Source: Corticium candelabrum (Eukaryota > Porifera > Homoscleromorpha > Homosclerophorida > Plakinidae). From it: 64,000 nucleotides of DNA. Below the pieces are notes generated by a model. It made no database searches and was not told where the DNA came from. It saw only the letters and a list, made by a program, of their open reading frames with translations. The position numbers and the translations under genes were made by a program. Below, one piece after another: positions 11,146-22,339 of the stretch (position 1 is its first letter; the number at the start of each line of letters is the position of its first letter). The stretch lies in contig NC_085085.1 of NCBI RefSeq assembly GCF_963422355.1, positions 6,735,733 to 6,799,732 of the forward strand. The letters run 5' to 3'.

Positions 11146-12610
11146 TAGTGGATGAGAGTAACGGTATTCAGCACAGCATGATGCGGGAGAGATTCCGTCG
11201 TGAGTACTTCCGCAGAGTGAAGGTGGTTCTCCGAACTGAGTTGTATGGTCAGAACAAGATTCTAGCCATCAATGGGTTTGCACTACCGGTCCTCACTTAC
11301 GGTTTTCGCGTCATTCATTGGGGTGCACGGACCTGCAGCAGCTCGATCAACGGACCAGAAAGCTCCTCTCTATGCATGGTGTCCACCATCCTGCTGCAGA
11401 CGTTGACCAACTGTACGCTCCTTGCAGTGATGGGGGTAGGGGGTTACAACAGATTGAGTCGACATATCAATCTTGTATTGTGAGGCTGAACTGTTACCTT
11501 GCTGACAGTTCTGATCCTTTCATGCAGATGATACGGGAGTGTGACTCTGGAAAATCTTTACACTCGATCAAGCACATGGCTTGTCGCTTTACTGCACAGC
11601 TGCAGAGGAGTCTTGCTTCGGACGACAAGTCGCAGAACTTACACAGGAATGCATCCATCTCGATTGAAGGTGGCTTCGAGCAAGCGCCTGAAACAGATGC
11701 GAAACATTACCGTATGTGTTGCAGTTCTCTTCGTGTGCAGTCCTGGAGCGGGAAGCCTATGCACGGGCAGTATCGCCGTCTCACTGAGCAACCACCTGTG
11801 GACATGAAAGAGACCTACGGATGGATACAGGCAGCGAATCTTCCTGCTGCAACTGAGGGACTGGTTGATGCTGCTCAAGACTAAGCTCTTTGGACTCGGT
11901 ACTATGAGCACAAGATTCTACATCGTGATGTCAGTCCTACTTGCCGCATGTGCAGTGTAGGCCTGGAAACAGTCGACCACATTGTGGCAGGCTGTAGTGC
12001 TTTGGCACCGATGGACTACACCGATCGACACAATCAGGTGGCCTCCATCATTCACTGGGATGTTTGTCGCCATTTTGGGGTTCCAGTGGAGAGCAGATGG
12101 TACCGGCATCATCCTGCTAGGCTTGTAGAGACGGATGACATTACTATGATGTGGGATACCACCTTCCCCACTGCCAGGAAGATCAAAGCCAATCGTCCAG
12201 ACATCTGTCTCAGAAATAGGAAGACAAACACTTGTCTTCTTATTGATATCAGCTGTCCTGCTGATGGCAACATTGGCAAGAAACATGCTGAGAAGTTGGC
12301 AAAGTACAGCGACTTGCGAGTGAAGATAAGCCGCATGTGGCATTGTCGAACACCGGTGGTTCAGGTGGTCTTGGGAGCTTTGGGCGCAGTGCACGCAGGT
12401 ATTGCACGGTGACTGGACATTATTCCAGGTCATCACAACCTGCAGCACTTACACAAAACAGTGCTTCTGGGATCAACTCGGATCCTTCGTAAAGTCATGT
12501 CTTCTTTCTAGACAGCCGTGATGGTCTAAGTACTTCTGAAGCAGGGTTTGCTTCCGGTACTTGTAATAGACTTTACAAACCAGACTGATCTGGTTGAGCA
12601 CGACATAATA
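11146..12610 (+). pseudogene. 5'-truncated LINE: end of RT, zinc knuckle, endonuclease-like domain
   Basis: The plus strand encodes the thumb/linker after a reverse transcriptase (FRREYFRRVKVVLRTEL, INGFALPVLTYGF, RTRKLLSMHGVHHP, GGRGLQQIE). A CRMC...H...C knuckle (about 11948-12000) follows, then ANRPDICLRNRKTNTCLLID (about 12190-12250), the PD-(D/E)XK-like core, then EKLAKYSDL and VVLGALGAVHAG. One frameshift lies near 11318. In-frame stops are a TAA at 11882-11884 and a TGA at 12411-12413. Otherwise the frame is unusually well kept, so the insertion is fairly young. The last bases (GAGCACGACATAATA) resemble the 3' end of the adjacent SINEs. Confidence 0.75.
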
Positions 12611-12829
12611 TATTTTCTCTCACACTAGAACATATTTAGCGCAGTTCCCTCGTGGGCAACAAACAAAACAACATTAACCTAAACACACTAAGAACTACAG
12701 CAACAAAACAGTTACTTTAAATATTCTTTTAATTAAGGAAGTATAATGCCAAGCAAAAACGTTTGTGTTAGTACTGATCTTATCCATGTGCATTTCTCTC
12801 TAGGTAACAGCCAGCCCAGACATTCTATT
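12611..12829. other. Short non-coding spacer
   Basis: AT-rich sequence between two oppositely oriented LINE remnants; no feature seen. Confidence 0.5.
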
Positions 12830-14200
12830 AAACTGTTACAGAGTCTACGGCTCTCTTCATAAAGAGAATCTGTTGTCTTCGTATTATCACTGCGCATTTC
12901 TCAAACCATTCTGGCATTCTCTCTCTAATTGATTCACTTTGTGCCATGCCCAATACTCGTCTGATGCCTTTCCAATATGTGGCATACGTAACTATTAATC
13001 AGTTTTATGACTGACACTTTACTAATGTCCCATAGATGACTTCCATATGCGAGTACGAGGAATAACTAAACATCAATATCTTAGACCACACTTTGTCTGA
13101 TGTGCAATATCCACCCAATCTAGATATAATATAATTAACAGCTCCATAATACTTCTGAATTCTTTTCTTTATAGTCAGATCTCGACCCGATGCGTGTAAC
13201 TCAACACCCAAATGACGTATTGACAAATGACATTTTAACTCACTGTCTCCAATAAAGGTATTGTTCTTCCTAGCAAATACAATTGCAGAGCTTTTTCTTG
13301 AGGCTTAATTGGTGGTCCTGGATGAATGAAGAGCAACTATCCAGCATGCTCTGTAATCCCGAAACAGTTGGCGATAACAAAGATTTCGTCCGCATATACC
13401 AGACATCCTACAAAAAGACGGTGAAGATAAGCTTCTTCTCCAGACTTTTCCAATGAAACTATGAGATCGTCTAGGTACACATCAAATAGTATTGGTGACA
13501 AAACACTGCCTTGTCTCAACCCATTCCTGCTTCCAATTGGTTCCGAAACTCCATCTTATTCTAAGACTTTGATTTGCATACCATGAAAATAGCAGTCTCA
13601 CAAAATAGGTTGGGCAATCTCGATCCAACAATTTCTGACACAACTATAATATGCCACTGTCGTACGCTTTGAACAGACTCAATGCAGCAGAATACATCGC
13701 CTGATTTCTGGCCATTAAAGAGACAGTAATTCACTGAACCGTTACAAACAAACGAACAGTCCGAACAACTATGCCATCTTTTAAAACAAAATTGCTGGAC
13801 TCTGGATCCCAGAACACCTTGGCACCTATCTAAAAGAATATATTCCAGCACCTTGAACACCACTGACAAAATGGCAATACGTGTACCATGATAGTTATCT
13901 TCACTTTGTCATGTCCCCATGTTTGTCTTTGACAATGGGTACAATGTGTGATTCAAGAAATTGGTGCGGTAAGAACGAGTGTGAAGAAACAGTGCCACAC
14001 TCAGATGAATACATAGATATGATCCACCATGTCTAAGATGCTCTGGTTGTACACCATCAGGACCATTACTTTTCTGCAATTTAAGAGACTCAATGGCGTT
14101 CTCTACCTCTCTAGGATGAACTTCAACACACCACCATAGATATCTCTCTGTCCTCATCCTGGATTGTGAAGCCTCTTCAATTTCAAACATCTATTTTTCA
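12830..14200 (-). pseudogene. Degenerate jockey/CR1-like LINE reverse transcriptase
   Basis: Minus-strand pieces in several frames follow the RT order: AIESLKLQKSNGPDGVQPEH (13909-14190), a diverged middle (13561-13869), MRQGSVLSPILFDVYLDDL then GCLVYADE (13337-13519), SIRHLGVELHASGRD (13005-13226), and YWKGIRRVLGM...PEWFEKC (about 12850-12990). The active-site YADD reads YADE, which removes a catalytic aspartate. Frameshifts separate every block. The RQGSVLSP and GPDGV motifs point to an apurinic-endonuclease-type LINE, different from the restriction-like-endonuclease LINEs beside it. Confidence 0.65.
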
Positions 14201-14536
14201 CGTTCCACGTTTTCCAAAGATTCACTGTTAATGCCACTATATGGCGTCTCCAAAGATCCAGTATTGATTCATCAGTAGTGCACTCTTACTCTAAGTGTGG
14301 TATTTGAACAATAATGTTCGGTCAAACAGTAGACTGACTAGACATGCAAGAAATCAAACAAACAGATAGACAGACAGAAGTATCAGAGACAGGATAGCAA
14401 ATACCGCTCATACATCCTACTTTTACTGTTTCTTGTAATTTAGGGACCCTTATGGTCATTGCTAGATTTGTAAATAGCCCTAGATTCGGTAGTTATAGCT
14501 TGCATTGTAGACAATCCTAATGCAGTTCATCTTTCT

Positions 14537-14553
14537 TACACACACACACACAC

Positions 14554-14616
<63 letters not shown>
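14537..14616. repeat. (CA)n microsatellite
   Basis: About 80 bp of CA dinucleotides with one slip, lying just outside the left edge of the tandem duplication. Confidence 0.95.
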
Positions 14617-14618
<2 letters not shown>

Positions 14619-14764
14619 ATACATACAATGTAACATACGTGTACATATATACAAAGTAGTGATAAAGACAAACAGACAGCTGCAGATAGACAGACAGTCT
14701 GCTCAACATGTACGTCTAGTTATGACAGGCATATACAACATACACTTAGGCATAACGAAATAAC

Positions 14765-14950
14765 CTAGAAGATGAAAACAAATGTTCGCCCTCTCTTCTG
14801 TTGCAACCTTGCCACTTTGACTTTTATCCAATAATGCAACTTCATACTGAACAGCTGTAGATTGAAGAACCAACGGTGACGTGCATCAAGTAAGCTCTCA
14901 TCTATCATACCAAGAGAACGTCCAAACGATTGCTTCCCTTTCGTTGCCAT
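14765..14950 (-). CDS. First two exons of an unidentified gene, divergent from SVIP (copy 1)
   Basis: Exon 1 (14911-14950) runs from ATG as MATKGKQSFGRSL to a phase-1 donor (GTATGA). After a 56-bp intron, exon 2 (14765-14854) starts after CTACAG and reads VQYEVALLDKSQSGKVATEE...ICFHLL to a phase-1 donor (GTTATT). Frames and splice sites are kept in the second locus copy (36697-36882), where the exon 1 donor is the stronger GTAAGA. The start codon lies 132 bp from the SVIP start on the other strand, so the two probably share a bidirectional promoter. The gene runs out of the duplicated unit on the left and its later exons were not found. Family unknown. Confidence 0.55.
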   Translation of the reverse strand: MATKGKQSFGRSLGMIDESLLDARHRWFFNLQLFSMKLHYWIKVKVARLQQKRGRTFVFIF

Positions 14951-15082
14951 AATGAGCGACTCGCCAAGCGCGCTCCGTCAGTGTATAGACTGTTGCATCG
15001 CGACCTGAGAGCTTAGCGTACGCTAGGTTCGACAGCTGGTTTTGCGTACTATGTATTGGTGGTATATGATACGCCTTGACTA

Positions 15083-15319
15083 ATGGGAAATGTAACCGAT
15101 TGTTTGAATCCTTCGCAGGCCTCTGATGAAGACAGTACGCCTGACTTAGAGACACGAAGACGACTACAAGATGAAGCTGCCAGAAAAAGACAAGAAGAGC
15201 ATAGTTCGCGAGGAATCAAAGATCCGGAGAGAGTGAAACGGCAGCAGGAAAAAGACAGAGTTGTGGCAGAAGCACCATCGAGGAAACGAGAAGATGGAGT
15301 AAAATGGCAAGTTGGGTAG
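15083..15319 (+). CDS. SVIP: Small VCP/p97-interacting protein (SVIP), copy 1
   Basis: A single-exon frame of 78 residues. It starts MGNVTDCLNPSQ, giving an N-terminal Gly for myristoylation and a Cys, followed by STPDLETRRRLQDEAARKRQ, the Arg/Ala-rich helix that serves as a VCP-interacting motif. Then come SSRGIKDPERVKRQQEKDRV and a Trp-containing end (GVKWQVG). Length (about 77 residues in vertebrates) and layout match SVIP, an inhibitor of ER-associated degradation that binds p97/VCP at the ER and lysosome membranes. The ATG is the first of the frame and follows a 132-bp divergent spacer. The open frame is maintained in both locus copies, which argues for function. Recognition is from memory of the family. 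Confidence 0.85.
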   Translation: MGNVTDCLNPSQASDEDSTPDLETRRRLQDEAARKRQEEHSSRGIKDPERVKRQQEKDRVVAEAPSRKREDGVKWQVG

Positions 15320-16375
15320 CGATGGTTTATCTTGTCTGGCGTGACTATACCCTAGCGTATAACTTGAATACTCGATTACTCAATAGATTACAATTATAAA
15401 TATCGATTATCGTGTATAGAAATTAACTTCTGACGGTGGTCTTTCATATTGAGTTTATGTTTACTTTACAACAGAATTTATTACAGTGGTTGAAGTAGAA
15501 ATAGCTACTCGGTGCAATTTGTCAAATCAATATGCTGCTGTTAGTATGTGTCTTTGCATTGTATGCCTGCCTTTGGTAGAATTTTGTTTGTGGTATCAAG
15601 AATTGGTGATATTAATGGTTGTTTAATCAACATATTATTAAAAGTCAGTTCGTCATTTTTCTGTCTCTAGATACCTATAGCTCTAGTTTAATTAATTAAG
15701 AGTTCGTACATCTTATATCGTAAAACTCAAACTTTCCACAGCAGCACACTACTTGCATGACAAGCCTTGATTATTCTTGACAGTAAGTGTAATTCCTCAT
15801 TGATATGTTGTATAGCAAGAGAAGAAAATAATTAATTAACACTCATTACAAAATTATCTTGTGATCTCAAATGCAGTATGTCCAACTCCAAATAAGTGAT
15901 TGTTAATTCTGTATCCATGGAAGCCTTAGGCATAAGAAAGCAATTAAGGCACCAAATGTAGATAACGTCTGTGCTGTGACCATGTTCTTTGCTATATATA
16001 AGCCTTTGTTGGTGTTTGTTCAAACAGCTAGATTTTTGTTTTAGAACAAGCACAATTCTGTTGCAAATCATAGCACAACTTTATTGCAAATGGTGGCCAA
16101 ATACACATGACATCTGATTATCAGCAGCTATATAGACAGTAAAACAATAGCAAAACTAAAATACCGCAGATAGCTATGCAAGCACACAGCCAATCACACT
16201 TAAAGGGCCCATAAGAACTAACAAAATAACCTACAATCACCCACAAGCTTTGATAGAACTAGCCCACTTCAATACCTAAGCATGCGCATACTCTATATAA
16301 AAGCAAATCAGCCGATACATCAAAGAATTGGCCACCACAACAGCAAATTAAGATAATAATAGAGTCCCAGTTTTT
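15320..16375. other. SVIP 3' region and K1a downstream region
   Basis: AT-rich sequence conserved almost base for base with 37739-38795 in copy 2. It contains no conserved frame, so it is shared because of the duplication. It holds the convergent 3' ends of SVIP and the kelch gene. Confidence 0.6.
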
Positions 16376-17925
16376 CTAGTTGTAATGGGACCAGTCGATG
16401 GTATAGATACTGATAGCAGCCATCTCATTTGGGTTGTGATCTTCAATGCCGAATAGTGCTGCCGAAACATCATCGATAAAACAGGCCTCTAAACATTGGA
16501 AATTGCTTGGCATGTTGACAAGAGGCATCCAGATTAACTGCTGCTTGTTAGAAGGCTGGTACAGAACATAGATGGAATTGCTGCCTTCTCCTAAAGCAAA
16601 CAGCTGCCGATGGATTGAAAACACCTTATGAGGTGATCTAAATGGAAGTCGTGGTAAAGGCATTGGCTGTGAAACAACCCTTGGACTAGCAGATAAAGAG
16701 ACTGCTTCCAAATTGCCATCTTCCTCCACGATATAAACAACCGATTGGCTTATTGCTGCCATGCAGCTGTGACGTCGCTTCGACATGGTGAGGGGCTTCA
16801 TCCACATCTGTAAACGAAAGCTGTAATATTGAATACAATCGAGTGGCTTTGAGTGACCCTTTTGATCTGTGTAGATGCCACCAATGATACAAAGGTATTC
16901 TTCGTCAGCAACTAGAGTACCGTATTTTGCTGACTTTGGCAAATAGCTGATATGATGCCACGTATTGCTTTTAACTTCATATTCCTGTAGGCTCATTATC
17001 TCATTATAATCAAACATGCCAAAGCATCTCCCACAAGCTGCAGTCAGCTTGTGCAATTTGAATGGAGATGAAAGACACAGTAGACGTTGCTGCCCATCCT
17101 TACTGTTGTACATCAATATTGTGGATTTGCAGCCGATAAGAAACAGATGGCCACGAAGGCAAACAACTTGCTGATATAAATCGGATCCACTAGTTGGAAT
17201 ACGATACATAAGAGAAACCTTAAATATGGTCTAGAGAAACAAATAGAAAACAAACATCAGATTTAGCATACAAACGCTGTAACATTACTTAATCAACTTT
17301 CATACCGATTTACTACCATCAATGTTCAGTTTCAGTTGATGAGCAATAAACTCTAGAAACTCTTGAACTTCTTTCTCCTTCCCTTCTTCGTCTTTTATAG
17401 GATATGCACACTGCACTTCCGATTTAACAATCTGTGTAAAAGATATTGTATATAAAGTACATGCTAAACATGTGCATGCTGTGTATGACGTGTGTGAACA
17501 TTTTATCTCAGTCAGGTGTGCACTGTACCGTGGGTATATGTTTCCATGTATATAATGGATTTAGCACGTCACATTATGCACATGTAAAACAAAAATTGAA
17601 CCCCAGTAAAGTTCGTGGTACACAACACTACTTAATTAATTAAACTAATTCTAACAACATGCAGTCTAAATAAAAATAAATATGGTTGATCAGTTTCTAA
17701 CCGATAGTGTAGATCCATCTCCATGTCTCGAGGGTGCAGTGGTACTAGCAAATTTCCGAACATTGTCATTATCATAAAGTAACAGTTTGGTAGACATACC
17801 TGAAGTAATATTCAACCCTTACAATAATTTATGTTGCAATGAAACACAAGCTATATGCAACTCACCAGCACTGATATATGAGGAAAGACACATCGAAATC
17901 AATAACCGTGTTCCGCAATGTCTCC
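16376..17925 (-). CDS. Kelch-propeller protein K1a, four 3' exons
   Basis: Four minus-strand exons join in phase: 17866-17925 (phase 1-1, RHCGTRLLISMCLS...), 17702-17799 (MSTKLLLYDNDNVRKFA..., phase 1 to 0), 17306-17431 (phase 0, CAYPIKDEEGKEKEVQEFLE...) and 16376-17230 (285 codons with stop). The last exon is a propeller of kelch-like blades, with the turn EEYLCIIGGIYTDQKG and paired Tyr/Trp positions such as NTWHHISYLP and LQMWMKPLTMSKRRH. The helical AY-IKDEEG segment before the propeller is shared with K3. Kelch propellers bind proteins; no BTB or F-box is seen. Further 5' exons are at 20650-20750 and 21955-22039. The whole set recurs as K1b in copy 2. Confidence 0.7.
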
Positions 17926-18155
17926 CTAAATCAACATAAAGGTAACTCATGTAAATCTGTCTGCAATACTTAATTAATTAGTCTCGAGACGTCATACACC
18001 AGTTGTCTCTCCAGCTATACATATGCATGTTGCTCGTCCCCATTCTCACAGGAATCAAGGAGCATGCAGTAAGCAACTAGAGACAATTTAATTAATTAAA
18101 CCGGTGTGTAAGGCTTAGATAGATCAGAAGCAATCGTAACGCATCTAGCTGTATC

Positions 18156-18386
18156 CTATCTAGCTGTATCCCATACACCATAATTTGTCAGATATATGTT
18201 TGCACTACGTCTTCTAATATGACTTGCAGTAATATACAAATGCTTAGCAGTCTCATAACATATAATATATACCGCTGTACCCTGCTCTTCTTCGTCTTTT
18301 ATAGGATATGCGTACTGCATAAGGTCACCCCTGATTTTGCCAGAAAACGCTGTTTGAAGTAGTCTTCTTGGCCAGCTACACTCCAA
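18156..18386 (-). pseudogene. Decayed duplicate exons of the K family
   Basis: After the acceptor-like CAAAATCAG the frame reads GDLMQYAYPIKDEEEQ, a second copy of the helical AYPIKDEEG exon of K1. It is followed by HLYITASHIRRRSANIYLTN, similar to the exon at 42112-42183. The donor after ...VWDTA is gone (ACAGCTAG here, ACAGATAA in copy 2). I read this as abandoned exons left of the Tc1 insertion. Confidence 0.4.
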
Positions 18387-18454
18387 TTAATTAGAGCATA
18401 TCACCAAACTGCCTACTGTAAGCAGAAATGTGATGTAACTTGCCTTGCAGAGAG

Positions 18455-19719
18455 AAATATGAAACTCATTGCATTGGCACCCTTTAGGGGTCCCTCATAG
18501 TGCCGCTAGCCATTATCACGTAGTACTAGAACGGTTTATATTAGAAGTCCAACTGATTGGCATAAAGTAATGTACTAAAAACCAAGCACTTTTTGACAAG
18601 TTGGACGCCATTACAATATCCGGGAACTCTTGCATCACGCTTTTTTTTGAACACGTGATTTCGTGAGCTGGGACTGCGCTCGACCGTAACTGCCAGTTTT
18701 GAATCGTTTTCGATGGCTGAATAGACGCAGATAGCTTTAGAGACTCGAATAAAAGTTGTAACTCTTCATGAGGCAGGTTTTTCACAACGCCAACTAGTAA
18801 AGGCATTGAGAGAACCAAATTTCTGTAGGCGGTGTCCAAACAATACTCCGGAGGTACAAGGAAACGGGATCTTTTCATGATTGCCGGATAGCTGGGAGGC
18901 CTTGAAAGACAACGTACAACGAAGAGGGATGACCGCAATTTGGTCATTCTTTCAATGAGAAACCGGCCAACGTTACGCGACCTAACCAGAGCCATTTTCG
19001 GTGAAGTCAACCCCTCGCTAGTGCGAAGTCGTTTGCTGAAATGGAGTCTTCGCGGTTGTGTAGCAAAGAGAAACCTCAAGCAAAAAGGATAGGAGGGAAC
19101 GATTGAAGCACTCCAAATGGGGAAAAACAGAATGGGGTAGATTAGTGTAGAGTGATGAATCAATCAACTATTCGACTGATTATTTTCAACCAAGGAAAGG
19201 GTTTGGGTTAGACGTATACAGCTAGCGAACGTTACAAACAAGAATGCCTAGCTTCTACTCAGAAGCATGGAGGGGGAAATGCTACAGTATGGGGGTGTTT
19301 TTCAGCAATGGAAACTGGAGAGTAGAAGGAATGATGGTAGAGTCAAGTATTACTGTATGCAAAGGTTGTGACAGAGCACATGATACCCTCCGCTAGACGC
19401 CTTGAGTCTCTAAAGCTAGCTGTGTCTTTTTCGCCATCAAAAACGATTCAAAACAAGCGCTTTGACGGTTGTGCGCAAAGAGTACACAACGGGGCAATCC
19501 CAGCTGGACTATCTCAAGGCGGAAGACGCTGGAAAGTACCCGGATAAAATAATGGCTTTCTACCTTGCACAGAACGAACAGAAAGTGCTTTGCTTTTTGT
19601 ACATTACTTTAGGCCAATCGGTTGGACTCCTACTATGAAGCATTCTACTTCTACGAGAAGATAGCTAGCGGCACTATGAGGGACCCGTAAAGGGTGCTAT
19701 TGAAAAAAGTTTCATATTT
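18455..19719 (+). mobile_element. Tc1/mariner-like element with long inverted ends, copy 1
   Basis: The ends form long inverted repeats (AAATATGAAAC...GGGTCCCTCATAGTGCCGCTAGC on the left, its complement at 19640-19719), about 150 bp each. The plus strand between them encodes a broken Tc1 transposase: helix-turn-helix text (VTLHEAGFSQRQLV), RNLVILSMRNRPTLRDLTRA, VWVRR, LESLKLAVSFSPSKTIQN. Many stops and frameshifts make it inactive. The long minus-strand frame at 18516-19163 is antisense to this gene. Confidence 0.7.
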
Positions 19720-20649
19720 CACACTACATGCAGTTTTAATGAGCTGGTCTTCTAGTAGCTCAATCTGAGCTGCAGACGTTGCTAATATAATATAATGCAA
19801 GAAAACTAAAAATTGATATAAACATGTGGCGCCGTAGTAGAATTGGCTTGCTAGTAACTAGACTTCGGACAGCCTAAAGCGCAGCACGGAGTCAACAGTA
19901 GCTAGATGTCTACACACGCAGTCTTCTTAGCTAAATAGTGATTGTCATTACATCAAAAACGGTTTCACACAGTATGCCCAGAAAACCGACCGACAGAAAA
20001 AGATCCCGGATGTTACGAAAACGCTACTACCTCCGGGCATGCAAGAGGGTCTGGGTACGAGGCCAGGCTATATTAATGCCATCTTTGGTACTAGATACTG
20101 TAAGTTACCGGTAGTGTAGAGTGCATACTGAGTAACTAGAGATCGAATACATAGCAGCCACGCACACCTACTCTAGACAACAGTGGCACAAAGTACGTAC
20201 GTACAAGCATGACCTTGTTTGTTTGCCTAGTTAGAAATATTTTAGTACATCTGTGATACACGGGTAGAGCTATAGATACACAGATCAACTACAATCCTCT
20301 AGCGTAACTCCCCAGAATGTCGTACCAGTACAAAGTAAACAATCACGGATTGGGGTAATATCTAGAGAATCAATGCAGGATGTGAAATTATGTGACACAA
20401 GAGAAGAGAGGCGTCCGAGGCCATGCATTCAAAGGTGCGCGTTCAATGCCTCTAGTAGTTGTAACAGTGTGTATAACACTGAGTTTTCATGTGTACAGTC
20501 TAGAGACAGTTCAACTGCATGTGCATGTGCAAAAGTATTACTACAGAACGACAACTTTGAAACCACACAGACGGTGACAGTAGATAGCTAGCACACGACA
20601 AGTAGGCATGCAGGCCTAATACAGGCCTGTCATTGACCAACAAACTTAC
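19720..20649. other. Non-coding, copy 1 diverges from copy 2 here
   Basis: The homology with copy 2 is lost from about 19735 to 20455, then resumes (GTTGTAACAGTGT...). The three short exons seen at 41989-42549 in copy 2 are not found here. No coding signal was seen. Confidence 0.5.
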
Positions 20650-20750
20650 AGTAGCTCTGTCTCCTCGTGCGTGAAACAGACGAAGCGATAGCTAACGTTC
20701 AAAGTTTCGTCGTTTCTGGTCGCATTTTGGACCGGCGTCCGACCGTACGA
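20650..20750 (-). CDS. Candidate K1a internal exon
   Basis: Acceptor GAAACAG and donor CTACT|GTAAGT bound an open frame reading SYGRTPVQNATRNDETLN and then a THEETELL end (33 codons plus 2 bases). The copy-2 counterpart (42992-43086) keeps both sites and the frame despite a 6-bp length difference and several substitutions. Frame conservation between duplicates is the main support. No domain recognised. Confidence 0.45.
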
Positions 20751-21173
20751 CTGTTTCTAACGATTCGTTTTCATCTTACTACTGCGTGAGCAATCGGATG
20801 CGAGATCGGTCTCATACAGCAAGTATATCTAGACACGGGCTAGGAAAGTCGGGCAGTTACACTTTGTATCTAGTTAGGTATCGTAGTCTACACCAGTGCG
20901 CTTCACGCGAGACCCCACACACCGTAGCAGAGTCTGAGACGCACGTGTTTACGAAACCTGCTGACCCCTGCATGGCAAACAACAACCGTAGCTAGGATTA
21001 CGTATAGAATGTTGATCGTAAAGAACGCAAAGGGAAGAAACAAGGCTACAAGCAGCTGGACCACCTGACGGAACTCGAAGCGCAAAGTTGCACTTGATAT
21101 ACAAACTCTAGAAAGTCATGAGCAATTGATGCATTGCAAACTAGTGGTGAGCAATACTACATAGTACACTCTA
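20751..21173. other. Intron-like sequence shared with copy 2
   Basis: Collinear with 43087-43550 but with indels that do not respect any frame. Apparent short open frames here are not conserved. Confidence 0.45.
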
Positions 21174-21722
21174 GGGGCGCGTTCGAATACTAGTTCTAGA
21201 ACTGGAATTGTAGGGGGGAGTAAGTTTTATAGCGTTCGATTGGTAGTTCTGACAGTTCTAGAACTGTTAGAACAGTTCTAACAGTTCTGCCTAGCGAGCT
21301 GGAATTGTTAGAACTGTCACGCCCTAAATGCAAAATTCCCGGAGGTTGACAAAGTGAAATGACGGGTACAGATGCCGAGGCCGTTGTGGACCTTCTTGTT
21401 GGTTTTAGTGAACACTTGTGGCGACCATCGGCTTGGCAAACACCAGAAGAAACGACATTTGGAACTGATTAAAGTAACCTTCTTGGCGCGAGCAGCTCCA
21501 AAAAACCGAAAGCGAAAGCACTGCTGATGTTCGAACAGACTACAACAAGTGGAGTAGAAACGTCATCCTACTTCGTATTGACGCTTAACGTAAGTATGAG
21601 CCTTTGCGCATGCTCAACTTGCTGACAATTCTAGGCGTTCGTTTGCTAGCAAGAGTTCCAACAGTTCTGACAGTTCTGGCAGTTCCAGTTCTAGAACTGG
21701 AACTAGTATTCGAACGCACCCC
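21174..21722. mobile_element. PIF/Harbinger-like MITE with internal ORF remnant (copy 1 only)
   Basis: The inverted ends GGGGCGCGTTCGAATACTAG and their complement at 21703-21722 bound a 549-bp insertion. It is absent at the same point in copy 2 (near 43548). Both ends carry palindromic AGTTCTAGAACT units. The interior (about 21360-21610) is a decayed relative of the 118-residue frame at 57194-57550, with frameshifts. The family also occurs at 57005-57530 and, truncated, at 55546-55622. Confidence 0.7.
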
Positions 21723-21954
21723 AAATTAACGTGAAAAACGCTAGTCTGCTTCAATGACGTCATTACTATTTCTGGACTTTTTTGGGAATGACGCAGTTGC
21801 GACGTTAAATCAATTATTAACACCTTCTCACCGAAAAATTGCTACGAAACACTCGCTAGAGCAATCTAAGTAGTTCGCTAAAACAACTGAAAGACTACAA
21901 ATACTCTACACCGACGAGGCTCTGTGCAGACACACTACGACAGTGCTCGCTCAC

Positions 21955-22039
21955 CTTCTACGCAAGTAGCAAGAGCTGCCGCACTGAAATCCTCCGGTGG
22001 TGGTTCGCCGACGCTGAGCAGAGAGCGAGAGTCGCCCAT
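21955..22039 (-). CDS. K1a first exon (candidate start)
   Basis: ATG at 22039 opens MGDSRSLLSVGEPPPEDFSA and ends ALATCVE at a phase-1 donor (GTGAGC). The copy-2 exon (43760-43859) keeps start, frame and donor but has five more codons (VREL region). The Gly at position 2 could allow myristoylation, though there is no strong consensus after it. It lies about 300 bp from the K2a stop, on the same strand. Confidence 0.5.
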
Positions 22040-22339
22040 GATTAATTAAGTCAAGAGAGACCCGTATAACAAATGTCCCGGAAAACCAAATACTCTCGCA
22101 GCAAGTCAATAAGCGCCGATTCTAACGGTAATTACGCATGATTTTAAGGTTAATGTCATAGGTAGCAAAACCATGAACACTTACAAAGATGACGAGCTTC
22201 AAAGCGACATGGACTACAATTTGTAAACCACTAACTAAAACAACTAAAGCAGAGCGTCACTATCTTTAGTTTCGCAAATATACGAAAACGCCAACGCAGA
22301 TGTACAAAAATGAGTACTAGCCGGCACAACGCTAAAGAC

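Noticed and set aside
14480-14671. Frame with a long Cys-Val run
   Set aside because: Translation of the (CA)n microsatellite.
18516-19163. 215-residue minus-strand frame
   Set aside because: Antisense of the Tc1 transposase remnant, which reads on the plus strand with recognisable motifs.
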